Assembly (NCBI GenBank): GCA_964453435.1
Contig: CAYVQZ010000003.1
Location: 100,913 to 164,912, forward strand
Direction of reading: 5' to 3'
Length of the DNA: 64,000 nucleotides
Source: CAYVQZ01 sp964453435
Lineage (GTDB): Bacteria > Abyssobacteria > SURF-5
The notes beneath the pieces are model-generated. The model saw only the letters and a program-made list of their open reading frames with translations. It was not told the origin of the DNA and made no database searches. Shown in pieces: positions 30,774 to 40,481 of this stretch. Each line of letters starts with the position of its first letter. Position 1 is the first letter of the stretch. Position numbers and translations under genes: made by a program.

Positions 30774-31639
30774 GCCCGGAGGGGAGGAGCCGAAAACTCC
30801 GATACATCTCCGCGGCGATCTGGATACCGGTAGCGGTCGGCATCTGCCTTTTTTCCTCACATCTCTTTAATCTGGTCGTTGTCGTCTTTATTAGCATAGG
30901 AGTGAGCGAGTTCTACGCAATGGCCCGCCATCGCGGGTTTTCTCCCCACAGCGTCATCGGCGCGTTTTGCGCCGTCACGGTCACTCTCGTCGCTTGGTTC
31001 GGAGACGCGGTGAGCATTCTGTATTCCCTGGCTGCATCGGTAATCATTGTGTTCACCGTTGCCATGGCGCGGAACAGCCGCGACGCAATGGCTAATCTGG
31101 CCGTGACGGTCTTTGGCATCCTGTATCCGGCCTGGCTCTGCAGCCACGTCATTATGCTGCGCCGGCTGCCGGTGAACGGGATGGAGGGAAATATCAACTT
31201 TGGCGGCGCGGGGTATGTTATAATGTTGTTGGTAATGCTGTGGCTGGGTGACGGAGGCGCCTTTTTCGTGGGAACCGGCTGGGGCAGGCGCAAGCTCGTG
31301 CCGCTCATAAGCCCGAACAAGACCGTCGAAGGTTCGATTGGAGGGATTGTCATAACTTTGGTCGGCGCCCTGCTCATAAAGGACGCCGGACAGTTGCTCG
31401 AGGCATTGGGGGTCACGTTGTTCCCCGATTTTCCATATGCATTTTACGTGCTCATTGCGATGGGAGTCGCCGTTACCGGGCAGGTGGGGGATTTGTGCCA
31501 GTCATACCTGAAACGAGACGCCGGTTTGAAAGACACGGGAAATCTCTTTCCTGGTCATGGAGGTTTTCTTGACAGGTTTGACAGCCTCATGTTCACAGGG
31601 CCGTTATTGTATTATTGCTTGAGATTTTTAGGAATCTAG
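30770..31639 (+). CDS. cdsA: Phosphatidate cytidylyltransferase
   Basis: Inner-membrane enzyme making CDP-diacylglycerol from phosphatidate and CTP. 289 residues with about eight membrane segments; the C-terminal signature is present as SPNKTVEGSIGG and GQVGDLCQSYLKRDAGLKDT followed by FPGHGGFLDRFDSLM. The TTG start at 30770 overlaps the uppS stop by four bases. The uppS-cdsA pair is one of the most conserved bacterial arrangements; here frr/dxr are not attached. Confidence 0.96.
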   Translation: MSPEGRSRKLRYISAAIWIPVAVGICLFSSHLFNLVVVVFISIGVSEFYAMARHRGFSPHSVIGAFCAVTVTLVAWFGDAVSILYSLAASVIIVFTVAMARNSRDAMANLAVTVFGILYPAWLCSHVIMLRRLPVNGMEGNINFGGAGYVIMLLVMLWLGDGGAFFVGTGWGRRKLVPLISPNKTVEGSIGGIVITLVGALLIKDAGQLLEALGVTLFPDFPYAFYVLIAMGVAVTGQVGDLCQSYLKRDAGLKDTGNLFPGHGGFLDRFDSLMFTGPLLYYCLRFLGI

Positions 31640-31659
31640 GCTATTGGTGGAGAAAGAAA

Positions 31660-32761
31660 ATGTGCGTAGAATGTAAAGAGCGGATCGAATCAATACGCCA
31701 AAACATTAGCGAAATGAGTGATTGCCTTTGACCCAGCCTCGGTCAGGCGCGAGATAGCGGAACTCGAGAAAAAAATCAGCGAGCCGGGGTTTTGGGACGA
31801 TAATGAGCATGCTCAGAAAACGCTGAAGCGGTTGAGTTCCCTGAAAGAGACTCTCGAATACCTCCAGACACTCCTCAGTCAACAGAAAGAGCTTGAGGAG
31901 CTCATCGACCTCACCGAACAGGAAGAGGACCTTTCCCTGGAAACCGAAATCCGAAAGAATCTGGACGAGCTCGAACGAGAAGTCGATGAATGGGTCCGCC
32001 GCAGCATGCTGCACGGCGAGACCGACGTGAACGACGCTATCATAACGATTCATTCGGGAGCAGGCGGGACGGAAGCGTGCGACTGGACGGCGATGCTCCT
32101 CAGGATGTATCTCCGGTGGGCGGAGCAGCGCAACTATTCCACAGAGGTCGTGGATTCGCTTGAGGGTGACGAAGCCGGCCTGAAGAGTGTGACGTTTACG
32201 GTGAGGGGCAAATACGCTTATGGATATCTCAAGAGCGAAACGGGCGTTCACCGCCTGGTTCGAATATCGCCCTTCGATTCGAATAAACGGCGGCACACCT
32301 CATTCGCATCCGTCGAGGTTATCGCCGATGTCGAAGACGACATTGTCGTGGAGATCAACGATGCCGACCTCCGCGTCGACACATACCGGGCGAGCGGCGC
32401 GGGCGGCCAGCATGTGAACAAAACCAGTTCGGCCGTGCGAATTACCCACATACCGACGGGCATCGTTGTGCAGTGTCAGAACGAGCGGTCTCAGCACAAG
32501 AATCGCGCGGTGGCAATGAAATTGCTCCGAGCGAAACTATACGACAAATATCAGAAAGAGCGAGAGAGCGAACTCGCGGCTCAACGCGGGAAGCAGGAGG
32601 AAATCGCGTGGGGAAGCCAGATTCGCTCCTACGTGCTGCAACCGTATCAGATGGTGAAAGACCACCGCACCAACATCGAGGTTGGAAACGTGAATGCGGT
32701 GCTCGATGGCGGCCTTGACGCTTTTATCAGCGGATACTTGCAGCAACAATTCGCGAAGTAA
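31660..32761 (+). CDS. prfB: Peptide chain release factor 2, with programmed +1 frameshift
   Basis: The protein is encoded in two frames. Frame 1 starts at ATG 31660 (GGTGGAG upstream) and reads 23 codons (MCVECKERIESIRQNISEMS, then DCL) to CTT TGA C at 31726-31732. A +1 slip at CTT gives GAC and continues DPASVRREIAELEKKISE into the main frame to 32761. The joined product is 366 residues, essentially the length of E. coli RF2 (365). RF2 signatures are SPF (ISPFDSNKRRHTSF), which reads UGA and UAA, and GGQ (SGAGGQHVNKTSSAVRI). The slip site is the classic autoregulatory one, although the upstream Shine-Dalgarno-like stimulator is weak (GAGTG). Main frame alone would start at GTG 31718 and miss the N-terminus. 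Confidence 0.95.
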
Positions 32762-32875
32762 TCGAGAACCGTTTGTTTGCCTTCACCCCTTGTCAGGCCA
32801 ACAGCTTTTCCATCGTTTGTTCGTGCCGAGCCCGGAGAATCGCCGTTTTCACGCTTTTTGACATTTCCGATTCCT

Positions 32876-32904
32876 TGACACCCCGAGCACCGAAAACTAT
32901 AATG
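32876..32904 (+). promoter_or_regulatory. Consensus promoter of lysS
   Basis: TTGACA (32876-32881), 17-nt spacer, TATAAT (32899-32904). It excludes starts at 32773 and 32902, since transcription begins near 32911. Confidence 0.82.
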
Positions 32905-32934
32905 ACCCGAGACCAAGCCGAAAGAGAACGCAAC

Positions 32935-34425
32935 ATGGAGCAGAAGCGAGATTTATACCAACATCGCCGTGAGAAGCTGGACCGCATTCGACAAGCGGGG
33001 GACGAACCGTTCAAATACTCGTATCCGCGCAGTCACACGATTGCACAGGTGTACGGCGAATACGAGAGAAACGAGTCAGCCGATGTCCAGACCGATGTGA
33101 AGATAGCCGGAAAGCTGTTTGCTCTTCGTTTGCACGGCAAAAGCGCGTTTGCGGATCTGCGGGACGATTCGGGCACGATCCAGCTTTTCTTCAGTTTGAG
33201 CGAAATCGGCGAGAAACGATACGATTTCCTGAACAAACTCATCAACATCGGCGATTACCTCGGCGTCGATGGCACGGTTTTCACCACCCGCACGAACCAA
33301 ACAACCGTCCGGGTTCGAGATTATACCCTCCTCACGAAGTCTCTCCGACCGATGCCCGAGAAGTGGCACGGGTTGAAGGACGTGGAGATTCGGCTGCGGC
33401 AACGCTATTTGGACCTGCTCGCAAACGAAGCGGTGAAAGAGGTGTTCCGAAAGCGAAGCCAGGTCATACAATGCGTGCGAAATTTCCTTGATGAGCGAGG
33501 ATACATGGAAGTCGAAACCCCCATGCTCCACCCGATACCCGGCGGCGCAACGGCAAGACCGTTTGTGACGCATCACAATGCATTGGACAGGGACCTGTAC
33601 CTCCGGATCGCTCCCGAGCTGTACCTGAAACGCCTGTTGGTCGGCGGGTTTGAAAAGGTCTATGAAATAAACCGTAACTTCCGCAATGAAGGCCTTTCGC
33701 CGAGGCACAACCCCGAGTTCACCATGCTCGAATTGTACGAGGCATACGTCGACTACGAGCACATTATGGCCCTGGTTGAAGATTTGGTCGCCCACGTCGT
33801 CAAATCAGTGACGGGCGGGGGCACGGTCCTTTATCAGGGGATGGAGATAGCCGTGGACCCTCCGTGGCGGAGAATCCCGTTTTTTGACGCAATCCGCGAG
33901 TGCGCCAGCGTGGACATGGAGTCGGTTCGCACGGTCTCTGAGGCCAGGGAGGCGGTGGCGCATTTGAAATTGGACCTGGAGCCGACGGCCGGCTACGGAA
34001 AAATCTGCGACGAACTCCTGAAGACGCACGTCGTGCCCAAACTGGTTTCGCCGACGTTTGTCACGGACTATCCGGTGGAACTGTCTCCCCTTGCCAAGGG
34101 GAAACGGGACAACCTTCGGTTGACGGAACGCTTTCAACCGTTCATCGGCCAGATCGAAATCGGGAACGCTTTTTCCGAGATGAACGACCCGATCGAACAG
34201 AGGAACAGGTTCGAGCAGCAGATGAGACTTCGTGAGGCAGGCGATGAGGAGGCCCAGGTGCTCGATGAAGATTTTCTCACCGCCCTGGAATACGGGATGC
34301 CCCCGGCAGGCGGACTCGGCATCGGAGTTGACAGATTGGTAATGCTTCTCACGGATTCTCCAACCATAAAAGATGTCATTCTCTTTCCACAGCTGAGGAC
34401 GGTTCAGGACATAACCGAGGATTAG
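32935..34425 (+). CDS. lysS: Lysyl-tRNA synthetase, class II
   Basis: Charges tRNA-Lys. 496 residues from ATG 32935 (E. coli LysS 505). OB-fold anticodon-binding domain at about residues 40-150 (VKIAGKLFALRLHGKSAFAD), then the class II core: motif 1 around RGYMEVETPMLHPIPGGATA, motif 2 FRNEGLSPRHNPEFTMLELY, motif 3 GLGIGVDRLVMLLTDS. The start is set by the promoter just upstream. It is the first gene of a run lysS-lolC-lolD-mcsA-mcsB-clpC with gaps or overlaps of a few to 33 bases. Confidence 0.96.
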   Translation: MEQKRDLYQHRREKLDRIRQAGDEPFKYSYPRSHTIAQVYGEYERNESADVQTDVKIAGKLFALRLHGKSAFADLRDDSGTIQLFFSLSEIGEKRYDFLNKLINIGDYLGVDGTVFTTRTNQTTVRVRDYTLLTKSLRPMPEKWHGLKDVEIRLRQRYLDLLANEAVKEVFRKRSQVIQCVRNFLDERGYMEVETPMLHPIPGGATARPFVTHHNALDRDLYLRIAPELYLKRLLVGGFEKVYEINRNFRNEGLSPRHNPEFTMLELYEAYVDYEHIMALVEDLVAHVVKSVTGGGTVLYQGMEIAVDPPWRRIPFFDAIRECASVDMESVRTVSEAREAVAHLKLDLEPTAGYGKICDELLKTHVVPKLVSPTFVTDYPVELSPLAKGKRDNLRLTERFQPFIGQIEIGNAFSEMNDPIEQRNRFEQQMRLREAGDEEAQVLDEDFLTALEYGMPPAGGLGIGVDRLVMLLTDSPTIKDVILFPQLRTVQDITED

Positions 34426-34429
34426 GGAA

Positions 34430-35650
34430 ATGCGCTTCGAGCTTTTTGTCGGATTCCGATATTTGCGGGGCAAGCGCAAGAATGCGTTCATTTCTCTCAT
34501 CACGGTGTTCTCGATATTCGGGATAATGATTGGCGTGATGACCCTGATCGTCGTGCTGGGCGTGATGACGGGTTTTGACAAGCGGCTGTTCCGGACGTTG
34601 CTCGGCACGACGTCCCACATCGTCATCAGCCGTGAGGGAGGGATGCGCGACCACGCGCAGGTGATACGGCGAGTGAAGCAGATGCCCTCGGTTCTCGAGG
34701 CTGCCCCGTTCTTCTCCGGCCAAGTGTTGCTTCGGTCCGATTCGAATGTTCTCGGAGCGGCCATCCGCGGCATCGTTCCGGAGGAGGAGCGTAAGGTTTC
34801 GGATTTCGCGCACTATCTGGAAGGCGACCTTGCTGATGGCGGAATCGTCTTGGGCACAGAACTTGCTAAACAACTTGGGGTGATGCCCGGTGACCCTGTC
34901 AAGGTGATCTCACCGTACTTTGTCAGTACGCCCATGGGCGAGGTTCCATATAAGAAGACGTTCGAAGTATCGGGTCTCTATACTTCGGGAATGTACGAGT
35001 ATGACGCCTCGTTTTGCTTTGTCACGCTCTCCGAGGCGCAACGCTTATTCGGGGCGGAGGGAATGATTGCAGGCATCGAGGTCAAAATCGACGAACCCTT
35101 CCGCGCGGAACAGGTGGCGCTGGCAATAACCGGCGAACTGGGAGGAATGTACTGGGCGAGGAGTTGGATGGATTTGAACCGTACCTTTCTCGCGGCGCTG
35201 AGACACGAAAAAATCATTATGGCGATAATATTGATACTTATAATCGTGGTCGCCGCCTTTAACATCGCCAGCACGCTGATCATGGTGGTGATGGAGAAGA
35301 CTCGAGACATCGGTATTCTCAGGTCGATCGGCGCCACGATGACAAGTATCAGGACGATATTTATCATTGACGGGCTCATGGTTGGCGTCGTCGGCACGTT
35401 CCTCGGCGTGGTTTGCGGCTATGCACTTGCGAATTCACTCGATTCAGTGGTAGAATTTAGTAGTAGGGTTTTCGGAATTGAACTGTTTCCCAGCACGATT
35501 TACTACTTCGACACAATTCCGGTCGACACCAGCATTTTCGATACGTGTTGGATTGCGGGCAGCGCGATCATCCTGAGCCTTGTGGCTTCCCTCTACCCAG
35601 CCTGGCAGGCGTCAAAGCTCAATCCTGTCGAGGCAGTGCGCTATGAGTGA
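34430..35650 (+). CDS. lolC: Lipoprotein-releasing ABC transporter permease
   Basis: 406-residue inner-membrane permease of the LolC/LolE family, with the typical topology: one N-terminal membrane helix (FISLITVFSIFGIMIGVMTL), a large periplasmic domain (about 45-270) and three C-terminal helices. It pairs with the ATPase encoded by the overlapping next gene to extract lipoproteins from the inner membrane. Only one permease gene is present, so the complex may be a homodimer (LolF-like) or use a second gene elsewhere. It starts 4 nt after lysS. Confidence 0.9.
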   Translation: MRFELFVGFRYLRGKRKNAFISLITVFSIFGIMIGVMTLIVVLGVMTGFDKRLFRTLLGTTSHIVISREGGMRDHAQVIRRVKQMPSVLEAAPFFSGQVLLRSDSNVLGAAIRGIVPEEERKVSDFAHYLEGDLADGGIVLGTELAKQLGVMPGDPVKVISPYFVSTPMGEVPYKKTFEVSGLYTSGMYEYDASFCFVTLSEAQRLFGAEGMIAGIEVKIDEPFRAEQVALAITGELGGMYWARSWMDLNRTFLAALRHEKIIMAIILILIIVVAAFNIASTLIMVVMEKTRDIGILRSIGATMTSIRTIFIIDGLMVGVVGTFLGVVCGYALANSLDSVVEFSSRVFGIELFPSTIYYFDTIPVDTSIFDTCWIAGSAIILSLVASLYPAWQASKLNPVEAVRYE

Positions 35651-36329
35651 CCTTATCAAAGCCGAGGGACTCACCAAGGTGTATCATTCGGGCAGCGCGG
35701 AACTTGAGGTTCTGAAAGGAGTCCACATCACCATAGCGGCAGGAGAGCTGGTAGCTATTCACGGTCCATCGGGAGTGGGCAAGAGCACGCTTCTTCACAT
35801 CCTCGGGACCCTCGACAGACCCACAAGCGGCACGGTGTGGTTCGCAGGCACTGCCGTCAATGACCTGAGGGAGAAAATGCTGTCGAGGTTACGCAACCGG
35901 CACATCGGCTTCATTTTCCAATTTTATCACTTGCTGCCGGAATTCACCGCATTGGAGAATGTGCTTCTTCCCGCAATGGTGAATGGATGTCGACTCAAGA
36001 GCGCCAGAACGCGGGCCAAGGAATTGCTGGATTCGGTGGGACTCAGCCAGAGAGAAACGCACAAGCCGGATGCGTTGTCGGGCGGCGAACAGCAGCGGGT
36101 GGCCATCGCGCGCGCGTTGATCAACAGTCCCGATATCGTGTTTGCCGACGAGCCGACCGGCAATCTCGACGAGAGGACAAGCGGAGAGATTTTCGATTTG
36201 ATCAGAAGGCTGAACGCGGAATCGGGAACGACCTTCGTCATCGTAACACATGAAACGGCCCTTGCACGGTCGGCCGGCAGGTCGCTCCGCTTGATGGAGG
36301 GGAGACTGGAAGAATGGACAGCGGCATGA
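35643..36329 (+). CDS. lolD: Lipoprotein-releasing ABC transporter ATPase
   Basis: 228-residue ABC ATPase: Walker A GPSGVGKST, signature LSGGEQQRVAIARAL, Walker B IVFADEPTGNLD, H-loop VTHE. The sequence is of the MacB/LolD/FtsE type. ATG 35643 overlaps the permease stop by eight bases; a longer open frame from 35580 lies wholly inside the permease gene. Its 3' end overlaps mcsA by 16 bases. Confidence 0.93.
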   Translation: MSDLIKAEGLTKVYHSGSAELEVLKGVHITIAAGELVAIHGPSGVGKSTLLHILGTLDRPTSGTVWFAGTAVNDLREKMLSRLRNRHIGFIFQFYHLLPEFTALENVLLPAMVNGCRLKSARTRAKELLDSVGLSQRETHKPDALSGGEQQRVAIARALINSPDIVFADEPTGNLDERTSGEIFDLIRRLNAESGTTFVIVTHETALARSAGRSLRLMEGRLEEWTAA

Positions 36330-36817
36330 TTTGTCATATATGTAAGGACAAGGTTGCCACGATCCGCCTGAAAGAAATAATAAACAACGTCGTAACGGAA
36401 TTGCATCTTTGCAGGGATTGCTTTGAAGCGCGAGAGCAGCAGGCAAAGGGCGGCGCCGACACCGTTTCGAGCAAGATGTTGGATTCTCTGGAGCATCGGG
36501 AAAAGGGAAAATCCAAAGAGGCCGAAGCGCTGATGTGTCCGTCATGCCACATTTCCGAGGAGCAGTTTCGGTCCAAGGGCAGGCTCGGATGTGCGGAATG
36601 TTACACGACGTTCGCGCGACCGCTGGCGCAAATCCTCGGCAGAGTGCACGACGCCACAGAGCACCGCGGCAAAATTCCTCGCCGCGTAAGAGGAAGTTTC
36701 GACTTCAAGAATGAAATGAGACGATTGCAGGAGGATTTGCAAAAAGCGATTCAGTCGGAGAACTACGAACGCGCCGCGAAGCTCAGAGATAAGATACGGC
36801 ATTTTGAAAATGCGTGA
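36314..36817 (+). CDS. mcsA: McsA, zinc-binding activator of McsB
   Basis: 167 residues with four CxxC pairs: CHICKDK, CRDCFE, CPSCHI, CAECYTTF, and a UVR domain at the C-terminus (MRRLQEDLQKAIQSENYERA). In Bacillus McsA activates the arginine kinase McsB and helps target proteins to ClpCP. It overlaps lolD by 16 bases and precedes mcsB by 33. The CtsR repressor gene that starts this operon in Firmicutes is absent. Confidence 0.92.
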   Translation: MDSGMICHICKDKVATIRLKEIINNVVTELHLCRDCFEAREQQAKGGADTVSSKMLDSLEHREKGKSKEAEALMCPSCHISEEQFRSKGRLGCAECYTTFARPLAQILGRVHDATEHRGKIPRRVRGSFDFKNEMRRLQEDLQKAIQSENYERAAKLRDKIRHFENA

Positions 36818-36850
36818 CAGCCCCCCGGACATGCGAGGATTGGCAGGCTG

Positions 36851-37906
36851 ATGTTTGAACAAATGTTGACAAAAGTGGCTCACTGGTTGAGAGAGAAAGG
36901 CCCGGACTCGGATATTGTTTTCAGCAGCCGGATCAGACTTGCCCGAAACCTGAAGGGCTTTCCGTTCTCGAATCGGTGTTCCGAGCAACAGATGCGAGAT
37001 ATCATCTCGTTGGTCAGAAGTTGCGCCAACCGGTGCTCGCTCCTTGGAAACGCCAGATATTACGGTTTCAAGGACATGAACATGATCGACCGGCAATTTC
37101 TCATGGAGCGCTTTCTCATTAGCCGGGAACTCGCACAGAGCAGCGGGGAGAAGGGGGTCATTGTCGACAGCTCCGAGCGGTTTTCTCTCATGATTAATGA
37201 GGAGGACCACCTGCGTATGCAAGTGCTGAAGTCCGGCCTGGCGCTTTCATCGGCATGGGAGGACCTGTGCGCAATCGACGACGAACTTGATAGCGAACTC
37301 GACTTTGCCTTCGAGGAGCCATGGGGCTATCTGACGGCGTGCATCTCAAACGCAGGAACCGGGCTGAGGGCCTCGGTTATGATTCACTTGCCGGGTCTTA
37401 TTATGACAAAACGAATCGTAAACATCCTGCACAATGCGAGCAAAATGCACCTTGCGATTCGAGGACTGCACGGAGAGGGTTCTGAGATGCTCGGAGATTA
37501 TTTTCAGATCTCGAACCAAGTCACTCTGGGCAAAGCCGAAGACGAGATTGTGGAGATGACGGGGAGCCTCACGCGCCAACTAATCAGTGAAGAACGACGC
37601 GCGCGCGATGAGCTCATGAAGAATCAGAATGTCGTAGTGGAGGATAAGGTGGGAAGAGCCATGGGCGTTCTTTCGGGAGCAAAAATATTGAGCACTCGCG
37701 AAAGCATGGAACTTCTCTCCAATATCCGGCTGGGCATCTATTGCGGCATGGTCCCGGGCATCAACCCCGAGACCTTGGATGCCCTGTTGATAGAGATTCA
37801 GCCCGCACATTTGCAGAAGCGATTCCCCGACCATCTTGAACCACTAGCGCGTGACATGGAACGTGCGAAACTTATAAAGGAAACACTGAAATACGGAGAG
37901 GGGTGA
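36851..37906 (+). CDS. mcsB: Protein arginine kinase McsB
   Basis: 351 residues of the ATP:guanido phosphotransferase family. It phosphorylates arginines of misfolded proteins, marking them for ClpCP degradation. Motifs: FSSRIRLARNLKGFPFS, substrate loop INEEDHLRMQ with catalytic Glu, and TACISNAGTGLRASVMIHLP containing the active-site Cys. Length matches Bacillus McsB (363). Placement between mcsA and clpC is diagnostic. Confidence 0.95.
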   Translation: MFEQMLTKVAHWLREKGPDSDIVFSSRIRLARNLKGFPFSNRCSEQQMRDIISLVRSCANRCSLLGNARYYGFKDMNMIDRQFLMERFLISRELAQSSGEKGVIVDSSERFSLMINEEDHLRMQVLKSGLALSSAWEDLCAIDDELDSELDFAFEEPWGYLTACISNAGTGLRASVMIHLPGLIMTKRIVNILHNASKMHLAIRGLHGEGSEMLGDYFQISNQVTLGKAEDEIVEMTGSLTRQLISEERRARDELMKNQNVVVEDKVGRAMGVLSGAKILSTRESMELLSNIRLGIYCGMVPGINPETLDALLIEIQPAHLQKRFPDHLEPLARDMERAKLIKETLKYGEG

Positions 37907-37912
37907 TTTCGC

Positions 37913-40393
37913 ATGTTTGACCGGTTTACTGAACGCGTGCGCAAGGTAATTCAACTGGCGCGCGAGGAAGCCATGCGGTTCAATCATGACTATATAGGGA
38001 CGGAACATCTTCTGTTGGGTCTTGTCAAAGAGGGCGAGGGGATTGCCGCCGCCGCTCTTGGCAACATCGGGGTGGACCTGAGAACTCTCAGACTTGAAGT
38101 TGAGAAGCTGGTCGAGCAGGGACCGTCGACCGTTTCGGTGGGCGAGATTCCCTTCAATCCCCAGGCGAAGAAGGTCCTCGAACTCGCCGTCGAGGAGGCC
38201 CGCAAATTCGGACACAATTACATCGGAACCGAACACCTGCTGCTCGGTCTCATCAAAGAGGGGGAGGGCATTGCGGCGCACGTGCTCGAAAACATGAAAG
38301 TGGACGTGGAACGCGTGCAGCGGGAAATCGTGAAGTTGCTCGGAGGACCGTCCAGCAAGTTCGCCTCATCGCCGTCGGAGGGCAAGAAGACGCAGACTCC
38401 GGCGCTCGACGCGTTTGGCCGAGACCTCACCGAATTGGCACGCGAAGACAAGCTCGACCCCGTTATCGGCCGCGAAGCCGAAATTGAACGAGTAATCCAG
38501 ATTTTGAGCAGGCGCACCAAGAATAACCCCGTCCTGATCGGTGAGGCGGGCGTCGGCAAAACGGCCATTGTCGAGGGACTCGCACAGTCGATCGTGCACA
38601 AGAAGAACATCCCCGACCTCTTGGCAAACCGCCGGGTGCTTACCCTGGACCTGGCCGGGCTCGTGGCGGGCACGAAATATCGCGGGCAATTCGAGGAACG
38701 ACTCAAAGCCGTCATGAAGGAAATCCGGAAGGCCGACAACATCATACTCTTCATCGATGAGCTGCATACCATCGTGGGCGCCGGCGCCGCGGAAGGAGCG
38801 GTGGACGCGTCCAACATGCTCAAACCCGCACTGGCGCGAGGCGAACTGCAGTGCATCGGCGCGACGACGATGGAAGAGTACAGAAAATATATTGAAAAGG
38901 ATGCGGCTCTGGCGCGGCGGTTTCAATCGATTCTCGTCGAAGCCCCGTCGGTCGATGACACGATCGAAATCATCTACGGTCTCCGTGACAAATACGAGGC
39001 CCACCACCGTGTCAAAATCTCGGACGAAGCCGTTGTGAGCGCCGCGCGGTTGTCAAACCAGTACATCACCGACCGATTTTTGCCGGACAAAGCGATCGAC
39101 GTGGTGGACGAGGCGTGCTCGCGCGCTCGGCTCAAGAGCACGACACGTCCGCCGGAACTGAAAAAAATCGAGGCGGAAATCGACAAGTTGACAAAGGAGA
39201 AGGAAGAAGCGATCGAATCGCAGGAATTCGAGAAGGCCGCGTCGCTTCGCGACCAAGAGCGACAGTTGAAGGACAAGCTCAAGCGCGAGCAGGAAACCTG
39301 GGAGAAAACACGGGAGAACGTGACCTATACCGTAACTGCGGAAGACATTGCCTACATAGTGTCCAAGTGGACGGGCGTGCCTGTTACGAGACTCGAACAG
39401 AGCGAATCCGAGAAGCTGTTGAACATGCGGGAGGAAATCCACAAGCGCATCGTCGGACAGGATGAAGCTCTCGAGGCCCTAACGAGGGCTATCCAGCGGT
39501 CGCGCGCGGGATTGAAAAATCCCAACCGGCCCGTCGGTTCGTTCTTGTTCCTGGGACCGACCGGTGTGGGTAAGACAGAAATGGCAAAAGCGCTCGCCGA
39601 ATTCCTGTTCGGCGATGAAACGGCCTTGGTTCGAATCGATATGTCCGAATATTCCGAGAAATTCACGGTTTCCCGACTTGTTGGAGCGCCCCCCGGCTAC
39701 GTGGGCTACAACGAGGGAGGACAACTGAGCGAAAAAGTCCGGCGACGCCCTTACTCTGTCGTCCTTTTGGACGAAATCGAAAAAGCGCATCCGGACATCT
39801 TTGACACGTTGTTGCAGGTTCTCGAAGACGGGCGGCTTACCGACGCGACCGGCCGCACGGTTGACTTCAAGAATACCGTGGTCATCATGACTTCGAACGT
39901 CGGCACCAGAGAAATAAGCACCGGCAAGACGCTCGGTTTCCAGCGTGCGACCGGAACAATCACGTATCATGACATGAAAGAAAAGGTGCTCGCCGAGACA
40001 AAACGGATTTTCAATCCGGAATTTTTGAACAGGATCGACGAGATCATCGTTTTCCATTCCTTGAGTGACGCGGACCTCCAGAAGATTGTGGAACTGCTGC
40101 TCGATGAATGCAAGGACAACCTCAAGAATAAAGATATCACGTTGGAATTTGGGGAGGAAGCCAAGAAATTCCTCGTCAAAGTCGGGTACGATCCCGCCTA
40201 TGGCGCGCGTCCGCTTCGCAGGGCGGTTCAGCAGCATGTCGAGGACCCGCTCTCGGAGGAGATTCTTCGCGGGAGCATTCCCGACGGGTCCAGCGTCAAA
40301 GTGACTCCCGACGAAAAAGACGAGAGACTCCGATTTGTTGTGAAAGGCGCCCCGAAGCCCGTCGAAGAGCCTGAACATCAGTTGAAGAACTAA
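37913..40393 (+). CDS. clpC: ClpC AAA+ unfoldase
   Basis: 826 residues: Clp N-domain repeats (1-140, two HDYIGTEHLLLGLVKEGEG-type units), first AAA+ module with GEAGVGKTAIVEGL and LFIDELHTIVGAG, a UVR-containing middle domain (KEKEEAIESQEFEKAASLRD, about 415-455), second AAA+ module with GPTGVGKTEMAKAL and VLLDEIEKAHP. It unfolds proteins for ClpP. GAGAGGGG precedes the ATG, 6 nt after mcsB. The UVR motif and the mcsAB context make it ClpC rather than ClpA or ClpB. No clpP is in the window. Confidence 0.96.
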   Translation: MFDRFTERVRKVIQLAREEAMRFNHDYIGTEHLLLGLVKEGEGIAAAALGNIGVDLRTLRLEVEKLVEQGPSTVSVGEIPFNPQAKKVLELAVEEARKFGHNYIGTEHLLLGLIKEGEGIAAHVLENMKVDVERVQREIVKLLGGPSSKFASSPSEGKKTQTPALDAFGRDLTELAREDKLDPVIGREAEIERVIQILSRRTKNNPVLIGEAGVGKTAIVEGLAQSIVHKKNIPDLLANRRVLTLDLAGLVAGTKYRGQFEERLKAVMKEIRKADNIILFIDELHTIVGAGAAEGAVDASNMLKPALARGELQCIGATTMEEYRKYIEKDAALARRFQSILVEAPSVDDTIEIIYGLRDKYEAHHRVKISDEAVVSAARLSNQYITDRFLPDKAIDVVDEACSRARLKSTTRPPELKKIEAEIDKLTKEKEEAIESQEFEKAASLRDQERQLKDKLKREQETWEKTRENVTYTVTAEDIAYIVSKWTGVPVTRLEQSESEKLLNMREEIHKRIVGQDEALEALTRAIQRSRAGLKNPNRPVGSFLFLGPTGVGKTEMAKALAEFLFGDETALVRIDMSEYSEKFTVSRLVGAPPGYVGYNEGGQLSEKVRRRPYSVVLLDEIEKAHPDIFDTLLQVLEDGRLTDATGRTVDFKNTVVIMTSNVGTREISTGKTLGFQRATGTITYHDMKEKVLAETKRIFNPEFLNRIDEIIVFHSLSDADLQKIVELLLDECKDNLKNKDITLEFGEEAKKFLVKVGYDPAYGARPLRRAVQQHVEDPLSEEILRGSIPDGSSVKVTPDEKDERLRFVVKGAPKPVEEPEHQLKN

Positions 40394-40481
40394 AATCCCT
40401 GTTCGGTTGCAGAGCCCCCGTGAACGAGAATGGCTGTGCGGAATTTCCCGGGGCCGTAGCTGATTCGAAAGGCTTCTCAGA

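Noticed and set aside
32773..32934. N-terminal extension of lysS from 32773
   Set aside because: The -35 and -10 boxes at 32876-32904 lie inside it and its residues do not resemble LysS.
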